Shown piece by piece: positions 1 through 6,302 of a stretch of 7,235 nucleotides of DNA. The DNA lies in the NCBI GenBank assembly GCA_002343485.1, contig DDST01000161.1:39071-46305 (forward strand). The letters run 5' to 3'. A program made the translations under genes and the position numbers. The DNA comes from Proteobacteria bacterium UBA2383. Its GTDB lineage: Bacteria; Pseudomonadota; Gammaproteobacteria; Competibacterales; Competibacteraceae. The notes beneath the pieces are model-generated. The model was given only the letters and a program-made list of their open reading frames with translations. It did no database searches and was not told where the DNA came from. Every line of letters begins with the position of its first letter. The first letter of the stretch is position 1.

Positions 1-43
1 ATCAGCTTGGGAAGCTGAGGTTCTGCCATTGAACTACACCCGC
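1..43 (-). tRNA. tRNA-Gly (anticodon CCC), 5' part only, cut by window edge
   Basis: Read on the minus strand from position 43, the sequence begins GCGGGTGTAGTTCAATGG, the acceptor 5' strand and D-arm typical of bacterial glycine tRNAs. It is followed by an anticodon stem TCAGC/GCTGA closing the seven-base loop TTCCCAA. The middle three loop bases are CCC, so the tRNA reads GGG glycine codons (glyU-like). The variable loop, T-arm and 3' acceptor strand lie beyond position 1. The identity rests on the D-arm and the anticodon arm, which are both complete. Confidence 0.93.
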
Positions 44-92
44 TTGCAATTTTTCAATATCTACCCGAATCCAAATAGACTAGCATAGAAAA

Positions 93-121
93 ATCCTAAC
101 GCTAAAATAAGCTCTTGGCAA
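93..121 (-). promoter_or_regulatory. Putative sigma70 promoter for the tRNA-Gly
   Basis: On the minus strand, TTGCCA (116-121, 5 of 6 to TTGACA) is followed after exactly 17 bases by TAGGAT (93-98, 4 of 6 to TATAAT). Transcription would start near 86, leaving a leader of about 43 nt before the tRNA 5' end. The spacing and position fit a tRNA promoter. The assignment is inferred from consensus matching only. Confidence 0.42.
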
Positions 122-168
122 GATTTGAGTGGTCTCGATTTGGCGAAGAGTTATGAGTAAGCCGGATT

Positions 169-555
169 TTACTCAGGAATGCGATAAGCCTCTGGATCTG
201 ATGCGTTCTTTAGCCAGCTTGGCATCTTACCACGACCGGTCCAGGTTTGATCAGGATCAGCCGGGTTACGATATTTGGGCCTGCCTTTCCTACGCCCAGA
301 GTATTGCAATACTTCCTCTGGCGACATACCAAAGTTCCTAGCCTCCTCGATCCATCGATGACGAGTCATCTGAATTTCATCCACCTTTTTGCGTTCGATT
401 TCTTCTTGTGCTCTCCTGATCAGAGTATTCAGCTGATCGAGTGAAGAAGAATCGAGAATATCGTTGATCGTGTCGCTCATGATTTTTACGCACCGCAGTA
501 AGCTGTTCATTTCATGGAAAGCTGTAATTTCAGCTAATTGGTCATTATAAAGCAT
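169..555 (-). CDS. H-NS family nucleoid-associated DNA-binding protein (Bph3-type)
   Basis: A small DNA-binding protein expected to bind AT-rich DNA, oligomerise and silence or compact chromatin. From the ATG at 555 it is 128 residues. The middle part, LDQLNTLIRRAQEEIERKK onward, is a charged helix suited to coiled-coil dimerisation. The C-terminal domain contains GRRKGRPKYRNPADPDQ and then TWTGRGKMPSWL (about residues 104-115), the H-NS DNA-binding core with the minor-groove RGR loop. The start is uncertain. TTG at 573 has no ribosome site. ATG at 555 has AGG about 11 bases upstream. ATG at 480 would give 103 residues (MSDTINDIL), nearer the usual length of short H-NS homologues, with GGTG about 10 bases upstream. 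The gene is divergent from trmB across an AT-rich region with direct repeats, a plausible place for autoregulation. No terminator is evident before the tRNA, so read-through into it is possible. The family call is strong; the target genes are unknown. Confidence 0.88.
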   Translation of the reverse strand: MLYNDQLAEITAFHEMNSLLRCVKIMSDTINDILDSSSLDQLNTLIRRAQEEIERKKVDEIQMTRHRWIEEARNFGMSPEEVLQYSGRRKGRPKYRNPADPDQTWTGRGKMPSWLKNASDPEAYRIPE

Positions 556-598
556 CTGTTTTTCTACCTGCAATCATTTTGCAATCTTTAAAAGAGAT

Positions 599-635
599 AG
601 ATAAGTTATCTTTTGATTTTTGAGTTATCTTTTGA
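599..635. repeat. Tandem 13-bp direct repeat with overlapping palindrome, candidate operator between the H-NS gene and trmB
   Basis: AGTTATCTTTTGA occurs at 604-616 and again, identically, at 623-635, a period of 19 bp (just under two helical turns). The first copy overlaps a perfect palindrome, AGATAAGTTATCT (599-611). The surrounding 580-700 stretch is AT-rich. Both divergent genes would be transcribed away from it. The repeat is seen directly; a role as a binding site for a regulator, possibly the H-NS-like protein itself, is inference. Confidence 0.5.
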
Positions 636-701
636 CTCTAATGATCGTATTTCCTAGGTATTGAAATACACTTCATCCACACTTAATAAATTGCATATTA
701 T

Positions 702-1421
702 ATGATACCAACTTCAGATGATTCGAATACCAATAATATATCCCTGTCGCGGATTCGCAGTTTTGTCCGGCGCGAAGGACGAATGACTTTAGCCCAACAA
801 CGAGCGCTCACAGAATATTGGGAACGGTTTGGAGTTGAATCCGGCACAGTATTACTTGATCAGGAGAGCTTGTTTGGCCGGCGCGCAACATGGGTTCTGG
901 AAATTGGTTTTGGTGATGGCGAGTCATTAGCCACTATGGCAGCCACACATCCAGACATAAACTATCTAGGTATCGAAGTACATCGACCCGGCGTCGGACA
1001 CCTACTACTAAGAGCGAAAGAATTGCAACTAACCAATCTGCGGGTGATGTGCGCTGATGCCATCGAGGTACTCGAAAAGCAGTTGCCGAATAACTGTTTT
1101 GATCGGATTCAGATTTTCTTTCCCGATCCTTGGCCTAAGATACGTCATCACAAGCGCCGGTTTATTCAACCGCAACGCGTCTCATTACTTGTTCATAAAC
1201 TCAAGCCGCTCGGGCAATTACATCTAGCAACCGATTGTGAGAACTACGCTCTTTCAATGCTAGATATTTTCAATGCGACTCCCGAACTAGTGAATACCAT
1301 CGCCGGGAATGGATTTGCACCACGCCCAGATTGGCGCCCCATGACCAAATTTGAACAACGCGGCCTGCGACTTAACCACATCATTCGAGATTTATTATTT
1401 CTACGGCACGCTAATTGTTGA
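702..1421 (+). CDS. trmB: tRNA (guanine-N7-)-methyltransferase TrmB
   Basis: Uses S-adenosylmethionine to form m7G at position 46 in the variable loop of tRNAs, in the cytoplasm. It is 239 residues, the same length as E. coli TrmB. The visible signatures are SRIRSFVRREGR near the N-terminus (15-27), the SAM-binding motif I EIGFGDGES (67-75), IEVHRPGVG (91-99), the family hallmark FFPDPWPKIRHHKRR (139-153), TDCENYA (177-183) and the C-terminal RPMTKFEQRG (212-221). The ATG at 702 is chosen because it leaves the conserved N-terminal RIRSFVRR segment at the usual distance, although no clear Shine-Dalgarno sequence precedes it. A possible promoter is TTGAAA (661-666), 17 bases, then TAATAA (684-689), a weak match. 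The gene is apparently monocistronic and divergent from the H-NS gene. Confidence 0.97.
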   Translation: MIPTSDDSNTNNISLSRIRSFVRREGRMTLAQQRALTEYWERFGVESGTVLLDQESLFGRRATWVLEIGFGDGESLATMAATHPDINYLGIEVHRPGVGHLLLRAKELQLTNLRVMCADAIEVLEKQLPNNCFDRIQIFFPDPWPKIRHHKRRFIQPQRVSLLVHKLKPLGQLHLATDCENYALSMLDIFNATPELVNTIAGNGFAPRPDWRPMTKFEQRGLRLNHIIRDLLFLRHANC

Positions 1422-1482
1422 TCCACCCGCAGATCGCATCGCTAAAGATTTTGAGGATGGGCAGGTTTGGTTAATGACATCT

Positions 1483-1537
1483 GTCCAAAAACCCGAAGCA
1501 CCTTAAGAAGACACTAGTCTAATAACTTTTTTTGGAC
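1483..1537. repeat. 9-bp inverted repeat in the trmB-carboxypeptidase gap
   Basis: GTCCAAAAA (1483-1491) is perfectly complementary to TTTTTGGAC (1529-1537), with 37 bases between. The second arm lies in a run of seven T. Within the loop a short AGAC/GTCT hairpin (around 1509-1520) precedes that T run and could act as a weak terminator for trmB. The rest of the 1422-1650 gap holds the ribosome site of the next gene and an open frame described among the findings; no RNA gene was recognised. Confidence 0.4.
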
Positions 1538-1650
1538 CAAAATAAAGAAACCATGTTCCTCCTTAAGTATACGAATATGGCAATGGGTTTGCGACCACCG
1601 GAAATTCTTGGCTACCCAACCCGAACTGAACATGGAGGGAGATCAATCGC

Positions 1651-2904
1651 ATGTCCTTACGATTTTTTCTGAACAGTTTTTGTGTCTGGCAATTGCAATT
1701 TCGGATAGGAGTTGTCGCTGTGTTATCGATGGCGGCCAGCTTGGTGTTAGCGCAGGAAGGTATCGCTCTGGCTTCGCCAACGATTGCCGCCCGATCAGCA
1801 GTGCTGATGAACCCTGCCACGGGCGAGATTCTATTCGCTAAGGAACCGCGACTGCGCTTACCGCCAGCTAGCACTACCAAGGTGCTGACCGCGCTGGTAG
1901 CGCTGGAACACATCAATGTGAACACACGAATACCCGTCAGCCGGCAAGCAGCCAGTGCACCACCAAGTCGAATTGGCTTGCGCGCCGGTGAGGTTGCCTT
2001 AGCCCAGGATTTGCTCTACGGGCTCATGCTCAAATCGGGCAATGATGCTGCCGAAACCCTGGCCGAGGCGGCAGGCGGCTCAGTATCCGGATTTGCCGAA
2101 CTGATGAATTTGAAGGCGTGGCAAATCGGGGCGCGTGATAGCCATTTTACAAATCCACATGGTTTGCCGAATGACGATCACTACACTACGGCCTATGATT
2201 TATCATTGATTTTTCGCCAAGCGATGAACCATCCGGTTTTTGCGGATATTGTACGCACTCGCAGCGCGGCACTGCGTATCGAGTCAGGACAAGGACTGTA
2301 TGGCGACTGGCGGATGGTGCCAGTCCTTAACCATAATCAGTTGCTGGTTTCTTACGAAGGTACGCGCGGCGGCAAAACGGGTTTTACCTTTAAAGCACGG
2401 CGTTGTTTTGTCGGAGAAGTCGACCGTGGTGGCGTCCGGTTAATCGTTGCCATCCTTAATAGCCCCAACAGTGGCACCTTGTGGCAAGATGCCCGCACTC
2501 TACTCGATTACGGTTTCGCCCGCTATGGCTTAGCGTCGCCACCACCGATGAAACCGGAACCAACACCGGTGATCGTCCAGCGCACCCCAGCAGCGGCAAG
2601 ATTATTAGCAACAACAAGCAAGGGGAAAGGAGTACGCATCGTATCTGTCAAACTGAGTTCTCGTCAGGCAGCAATCAGTAAGGTAACGAGTGCTAAATCG
2701 CCCACAAAATCAGTTTCGGCAACCGGTAAAAACGCTTTGGCTAGCAAATCAACCGGCAAGGTAGTCAAAAGCGGCAAGCTGGCGCCGACAGCGACTGTTA
2801 AGGCAAACAATCAACACCCAACTATCAAAACCAAAGTAGCTCGCGTTGAAGAAAAGCCTGTTGTTTCCAAGTCGCGTAAAAATGCTAACAAGCAAGGTGG
2901 CTAG
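1651..2904 (+). CDS. D-alanyl-D-alanine carboxypeptidase (peptidase S11, low-molecular-weight PBP) with basic C-terminal tail
   Basis: A periplasmic serine enzyme that removes the terminal D-Ala from peptidoglycan pentapeptides or, if PBP7-like, cuts cross-links. It is 417 residues. An N-terminal signal peptide has its hydrophobic core at about 20-34 and a likely cleavage after ALA at 41. The three penicillin-binding motifs are present: STTK (74-77, nucleophile Ser74, general base Lys77), SGN (129-131) and KTG (242-244, followed by FT). The catalytic domain ends near 295. After it there is no recognisable PBP5 C-terminal beta domain or membrane-anchoring amphipathic helix. Instead about 120 residues rich in Lys, Ser, Thr, Ala and Val follow, with about 19 Lys and only 3 acidic residues. 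The ATG at 1651 is supported by GGAGGGAG about 9 bases upstream. The family is certain; whether it acts as carboxypeptidase or endopeptidase is not decidable here, so no gene symbol is given. Confidence 0.93.
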   Translation: MSLRFFLNSFCVWQLQFRIGVVAVLSMAASLVLAQEGIALASPTIAARSAVLMNPATGEILFAKEPRLRLPPASTTKVLTALVALEHINVNTRIPVSRQAASAPPSRIGLRAGEVALAQDLLYGLMLKSGNDAAETLAEAAGGSVSGFAELMNLKAWQIGARDSHFTNPHGLPNDDHYTTAYDLSLIFRQAMNHPVFADIVRTRSAALRIESGQGLYGDWRMVPVLNHNQLLVSYEGTRGGKTGFTFKARRCFVGEVDRGGVRLIVAILNSPNSGTLWQDARTLLDYGFARYGLASPPPMKPEPTPVIVQRTPAAARLLATTSKGKGVRIVSVKLSSRQAAISKVTSAKSPTKSVSATGKNALASKSTGKVVKSGKLAPTATVKANNQHPTIKTKVARVEEKPVVSKSRKNANKQGG

Positions 2905-2918
2905 GCCAATAATTCCAT

Positions 2919-2944
2919 GCCCTCTCCCATTAAGGGGAGAGGGC
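2919..2944. repeat. Perfect CCCTCTCCC-type intergenic palindrome between convergent genes
   Basis: GCCCTCTCCC (2919-2928) pairs perfectly with GGGAGAGGGC (2935-2944) around a six-base loop, ATTAAG. It sits 14 bases after the carboxypeptidase stop and 28 bases beyond the gltA stop. Neither strand has an immediate U-run, so it is not a classical intrinsic terminator, though it could block RNA decay or read-through from both sides. Its sequence resembles the REP-like CCCTCTCCC...GGGAGAGGG palindromes scattered between genes in many proteobacteria. Confidence 0.6.
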
Positions 2945-2972
2945 AACGGCTAACAAAAACTAATTTTCTAAT

Positions 2973-4259
2973 TTATAGACGGTTCTCCAGCGCAACTATA
3001 TCGCGCCGGGTTGGGCCGATATAGAGCTGGCGGGGCCGGCCAATTTTCATGTCAGGTTCACTGATCATTTCAATCCAGTGACTGATCCAGCCTGCGGCGC
3101 GGGCGATAGCAAACATCACTGTGAACATTTCAACCGGTATTTTCAACGCGCTATAGATAATGCCAGAATAGAAATCCACGTTCGGATACAGCTTACGCTC
3201 AATAAAATAATCGTCGCTGAGGGCGATTTCCTCCAGACGCATCGCCAACTCCAAGCGCGGGTCATGACCGAAGCTATCTAGCACCTCATGGCAGATATCC
3301 TTGATAATTTTGGCGCGTGGGTCGAAGTTTTTATAGACCCGGTGACCAAACCCCATCAACCGGACACCAGAATTCTTATCTTTTACCTTGGCCATAAAGC
3401 TATCGACGTTCTTAACGTCGCCAATCTGATCGAGCATGCGGAGAACAGCTTCGTTGGCACCGCCATGCGCTGGCCCCCATAGGCAGGCAATCCCGGCAGC
3501 GACTGCGGCATAAGGGTTGGTGCCTGAAGAGCCCGCCAATCGCACAGTAGATGTGGAAGCATTTTGCTCGTGATCTGCGTGCAAGGTGAACAATACGTCC
3601 AGCGCCCGCTCAGCAATTGGATTGACCTCATAACGCTTGCCGGGAAGACTAAACATCATGTACAGCAGATTGCCGGTATAGCTAAGATCATCGCGAGGAT
3701 AAATCGTGGGATCACCAATACTGTGCTTATAGCAGGCAGCGGCAATAGTCGGCATCTTGGCAATCAACCGACGAGCAGTGACCATGCGGTGTTCGTAATC
3801 GTGGATATTAAGCCGATCATGGAAAAAGGCGGATAACGAACTCACCACTGCTGCCATCATCGCCATCGGGTGAGCATCATAATTAAAGCCATGTAAGAAG
3901 CGGCGCAGGTTCTCGCGAATCCGATTATGGCGAGCAATACTGGTTTCAAAGATCTGCTTTTTCTCAACGTTAGGTAATTCTCCATACAGTAACAGATAAC
4001 TGACTTCTAAGAAGTTGCACTGTTCGGCCAGTTGTTCGATCGGATAGCCACGATACATCAGTTCGCCCTTGTCACCATCCAGATAAGTAATGGCGCTTTG
4101 GCAGCTTGCAGTGGACATAAAACCAGGGTCATAAGTGAAGTACCCGAACTCCTTGGCTAATTTGCCGATATCGACTACAGATTGGCCTTGAGCCGGCGCC
4201 AGCACCGGCATCTGTACGGCTTTGCCAGTGACATCATCCTTAAAGGTAATCGTTGTCAT
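2973..4259 (-). CDS. gltA: Citrate synthase (type II, hexameric-type)
   Basis: Condenses oxaloacetate and acetyl-CoA to citrate, the entry step of the TCA cycle, in the cytoplasm. It is 428 residues, against 427 for E. coli GltA. The catalytic triad is in place: His265 in GPAHGGANE, His306 in GFGHRVYK and Asp362 in YPNVDFYSG. HADHEQNASTSTVR (227-240) and the C-terminal RPRQLYIGP (408-416) are also typical. The N-terminal 50 residues, including the YDPGF segment, match the extended N-terminus of the NADH-sensitive gram-negative enzymes; sensitivity itself is inferred. The ATG at 4259 has a strong GGAGG seven bases upstream. The gene is convergent with the carboxypeptidase gene and separated from upstream rpmE2 by a terminator, so it should have its own promoter. 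Confidence 0.98.
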   Translation of the reverse strand: MTTITFKDDVTGKAVQMPVLAPAQGQSVVDIGKLAKEFGYFTYDPGFMSTASCQSAITYLDGDKGELMYRGYPIEQLAEQCNFLEVSYLLLYGELPNVEKKQIFETSIARHNRIRENLRRFLHGFNYDAHPMAMMAAVVSSLSAFFHDRLNIHDYEHRMVTARRLIAKMPTIAAACYKHSIGDPTIYPRDDLSYTGNLLYMMFSLPGKRYEVNPIAERALDVLFTLHADHEQNASTSTVRLAGSSGTNPYAAVAAGIACLWGPAHGGANEAVLRMLDQIGDVKNVDSFMAKVKDKNSGVRLMGFGHRVYKNFDPRAKIIKDICHEVLDSFGHDPRLELAMRLEEIALSDDYFIERKLYPNVDFYSGIIYSALKIPVEMFTVMFAIARAAGWISHWIEMISEPDMKIGRPRQLYIGPTRRDIVALENRL

Positions 4260-4361
4260 TCATAAACCTCCAGAGTGGGTGGCAACAAAATCAGCATTAG
4301 CCCGGCGTTAGCAGTCAAAATGATGGCAACCCCGGCAGTGTTCGGAAAAAAGTTGGAGTTC

Positions 4362-4391
4362 TCTATACGGCATTTTGAAATACGTAGGCAA
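4362..4391 (-). promoter_or_regulatory. Putative gltA promoter
   Basis: On the minus strand, TTGCCT (4386-4391) and TATAGA (4362-4367) are separated by 18 bases, each 4 of 6 to the sigma70 consensus. They lie downstream of the rpmE2 terminator and about 100 bases before the gltA start, where a promoter is needed. Inferred from consensus matching; other weak boxes exist in this AT-rich leader. Confidence 0.33.
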
Positions 4392-4456
4392 TGATAGTCG
4401 AACACATGATGCTTTGCAGCAAATCCTTGTGCAACCGGCAAGATTCAGCCGCCGGA

Positions 4457-4482
4457 AAAAGGCATCCAGAGGGATGCCTTTT
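4457..4482 (-). terminator. Intrinsic terminator after rpmE2
   Basis: Read on the minus strand, AAAAGGCATCC pairs perfectly with GGATGCCTTTT around a four-base loop, and the 3' arm runs into a U-tract of five. It lies about 48 bases past the rpmE2 stop and ends that transcript before gltA. The A-tract on the other side makes it potentially bidirectional, but no plus-strand gene feeds into it. Confidence 0.88.
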
Positions 4483-4529
4483 GAAAATTCATAATCTTCC
4501 GCATTAATCCCATAGGAGTAGCCGGCTAC

Positions 4530-4775
4530 TTAAGACAGGCCATATTTACGGCGGAAGCGATCCACCCGTCCAGCAGTATCAACAATTTTCTGCTTACCTG
4601 TATAAAATGGATGAGACTGACTAGATACTTCCACCTTGATCAGCGGATATTCCTTGCCATCGGCCCATTGGATAGTCTCCTTGGCCTTCATGGTGGATCG
4701 GGTGAGAAATGTGAAGTCTGTAGAAATATCCTGGAACACGACCTCGTGGTACTGGGGATGGATGCCTTTCTTCAT
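4530..4775 (-). CDS. rpmE2: 50S ribosomal protein L31, type B (zinc-independent)
   Basis: A component of the large ribosomal subunit involved in a bridge between the subunits. It is 81 residues, beginning MKKGIHPQYHEVVF and carrying the L31 signature SSQSHPFYTGK (51-61). It contains no cysteine, so the zinc-binding cysteines of type A L31 are absent; this and IHPxY near the start mark it as type B (YkgM/RpmE2-like). The ATG at 4775 has AGGA about 11 bases upstream. The gene stands alone, with its own terminator, and is divergent from rimO. In several gammaproteobacteria type B L31 is induced by zinc starvation through Zur. I see no clear Zur box here, so it may be the constitutive copy, but a type A paralogue elsewhere in the genome cannot be excluded. 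Confidence 0.95.
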   Translation of the reverse strand: MKKGIHPQYHEVVFQDISTDFTFLTRSTMKAKETIQWADGKEYPLIKVEVSSQSHPFYTGKQKIVDTAGRVDRFRRKYGLS

Positions 4776-4824
4776 GGCGGATGAAATCCTAAAAGCACAG
4801 TTGGATGAGCGATATCAAGCTGTC

Positions 4825-4847
4825 ACCAGCAACACTGAGGTGCTGGT
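4825..4847 (-). promoter_or_regulatory. Hairpin in the rpmE2 5' leader
   Basis: ACCAGCA (4825-4831) and TGCTGGT (4841-4847) form a perfect 7-bp stem with a nine-base loop. On the minus strand it would lie in the rpmE2 leader, about 50 bases before the start codon. It could be a regulatory RNA structure, such as a ribosomal-protein autoregulation site, or a DNA palindrome bound by a regulator. The structure is seen; the role is not known. Confidence 0.35.
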
Positions 4848-4859
4848 TAGGCGGTTAAT

Positions 4860-4867
4860 AGTATAAT
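4860..4867. promoter_or_regulatory. Shared, overlapping -10 elements for divergent rimO and rpmE2
   Basis: The octamer AGTATAAT gives a perfect TATAAT on the plus strand (4862-4867, towards rimO) and TATACT on the minus strand (4860-4865, towards rpmE2, 5 of 6). Starts would fall near 4874 for rimO (leader about 40 nt) and near 4853 for rpmE2 (leader about 78 nt). Neither direction has a good -35 box at 16-18 bases, which lowers confidence. Confidence 0.4.
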
Positions 4868-4913
4868 CTAGCGGTTTTCGGGGTTGGCTCGCAAGTTATG
4901 AGTGTGAATAGAT

Positions 4914-6269
4914 GTGATCTTGAGCAACAATCAATATCTAAAGGATCGTGAACCAAGAGTCGGCTTTATTAGCCTAGGCTGTCCGAAAGCGCTGGTGGAT
5001 TCCGAACAGATCCTAACTCGATTGCGTACCGAGGGTTACGGTATTGCACCGAACTACGAAGCAGCAGATCTGGTGATCGTCAACACGTGCGGCTTCATTG
5101 ACGCAGCAGTGGCCGAGTCACTGGACGCCATTGGCGAGGCGCTGGCTGCAAATGGGCGAGTCATTGTCACTGGCTGCCTGGGGGCCAAGGACAATGTGGT
5201 GCGCAATCTACATCCAAGTGTGCTGGCGGTGACCGGACCCCATGCCTGCGAGGCGGTGATGGACGCTATACACACCCACCTACCTCGACCGCATGACCCG
5301 TTCTTGGATCTGTTGCCACCACAAGGTGTCAAACTCACCCCCCGGCACTATGCCTACCTGAAAATCGCTGAGGGCTGCAACCACCGCTGCACTTTCTGCA
5401 TCATTCCGCAATTGCGCGGTGATTTGGTCAGCCGCCCGGTTGGCGATGTGTTGCAAGAAGCGGAAACGCTCGCACAAGCTGGGGTCAAGGAGTTGCTGAT
5501 TGTCTCCCAAGATACCAGCGCCTACGGAGTGGATGTTCGTTACCGTACCGGCTTCTGGAAAGGCCGGCCACTGAAAACCCATCTGACATCGCTAGCTGCC
5601 GCGCTAAGCGAATTGAAGATTTGGGTACGCCTGCATTATGTTTATCCCTATCCACAGGTGGATGAACTAATTCCATTGATGGCAGAAGGCCGGCTGCTTC
5701 CCTACCTGGATATACCGCTGCAACATGCTAGTTCACGTATTCTGAAGGCGATGAAGCGCCCCGCCAACAGCAGCAATTCTTTGGAGCGCATTCGCCGCTG
5801 GCGGGCGATCTGCCCTGACCTCACTCTGCGCAGCACCTTTATTGTCGGTTTTCCTGGTGAAACCGAGGACGATTTCGCGCGATTACTGGAGTTTTTGCGC
5901 GAGGCAGAACTGGATCGCGTGGGATGCTTTACCTATTCACCGGTGAATGGCGCGACCGCTAACGCTTTGCCCGATCCAGTTCCAGAAGAGATCAAGCAGG
6001 AAAGACAGGCTCAGTTGATGGAGCTTCAAGCCGCGATCAGCGCCCAACGCTTGCAAAGGAGAATTGGCCAGACATTGACTGTGCTGGTCGACGCCATTAA
6101 TGAGGAAGAGGGAACGGCTATTGCCCGTTCTACCGCCGATGCACCAGAGATCGATGGCGTAGTTTACATCGAAGAAGGCGTAAAATTACCGGTTGGTGAG
6201 TTTACCAAGGTACAGATCGTAGATGCCGATGAGCATGATCTCTATGCTGATTTACTAAATACCCGTTGA
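4914..6269 (+). CDS. rimO: Ribosomal protein S12 methylthiotransferase RimO
   Basis: A radical-SAM enzyme that adds a methylthio group to the conserved aspartate of ribosomal protein S12 (Asp88/89), using two [4Fe-4S] clusters. It is 451 residues. The N-terminal UPF0004 domain supplies Cys23 (SLGCPKALVDSE), Cys59 (VNTCGFID) and Cys88 (VTGCLGAKD). The radical-SAM core has the CxxxCxxC motif CNHRCTFC (Cys155, 159, 162), SQDTSAYG (198-205), RLHYVYPYP (239-247), LDIPLQHAS (265-273) and GFPGET (312-317). A TRAM domain covers about 385-450. SQDTSAYGVD and RSTFIVGFPGET favour RimO over the related MiaB. The start is taken as GTG at 4914; TTG at 4920 is the alternative. Neither has a visible Shine-Dalgarno sequence, and the upstream ATGs are out of frame or closed by stops. 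A strong terminator follows. Confidence 0.97.
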   Translation: MILSNNQYLKDREPRVGFISLGCPKALVDSEQILTRLRTEGYGIAPNYEAADLVIVNTCGFIDAAVAESLDAIGEALAANGRVIVTGCLGAKDNVVRNLHPSVLAVTGPHACEAVMDAIHTHLPRPHDPFLDLLPPQGVKLTPRHYAYLKIAEGCNHRCTFCIIPQLRGDLVSRPVGDVLQEAETLAQAGVKELLIVSQDTSAYGVDVRYRTGFWKGRPLKTHLTSLAAALSELKIWVRLHYVYPYPQVDELIPLMAEGRLLPYLDIPLQHASSRILKAMKRPANSSNSLERIRRWRAICPDLTLRSTFIVGFPGETEDDFARLLEFLREAELDRVGCFTYSPVNGATANALPDPVPEEIKQERQAQLMELQAAISAQRLQRRIGQTLTVLVDAINEEEGTAIARSTADAPEIDGVVYIEEGVKLPVGEFTKVQIVDADEHDLYADLLNTR

Positions 6270-6302
6270 ACTTTTTTGGATTATCCTTATCCTAGAAGGT
6301 AA

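Noticed and set aside
129..341. Plus-strand open frame of 70 codons opposite the H-NS-like gene
   Set aside because: It is antisense to a well-supported H-NS-family gene, has no recognisable protein features and no convincing ribosome site.
1563..1925. Minus-strand open frame of 120 codons across the start of the carboxypeptidase gene
   Set aside because: It is a mirror frame of a gene with all three penicillin-binding motifs, and its own sequence shows no domain.
2919..2944. The CCCTCTCCC palindrome as a bidirectional intrinsic terminator
   Set aside because: The stem is strong but no U-run follows on either strand, so it is reported as a repeat, not a terminator.
4256..4441. Minus-strand open frame of 61 codons ending in a TGA that overlaps the gltA ATG, with a hydrophobic stretch
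   Set aside because: The overlap suggests translational coupling, but the frame starts with TTG without a ribosome site, contains the putative gltA promoter and looks unlike any protein family I know; it is more likely gltA leader.
5280..5582. Minus-strand open frame of 100 codons inside rimO
   Set aside because: It is fully antisense to the radical-SAM core of rimO, whose cysteine motifs are intact.
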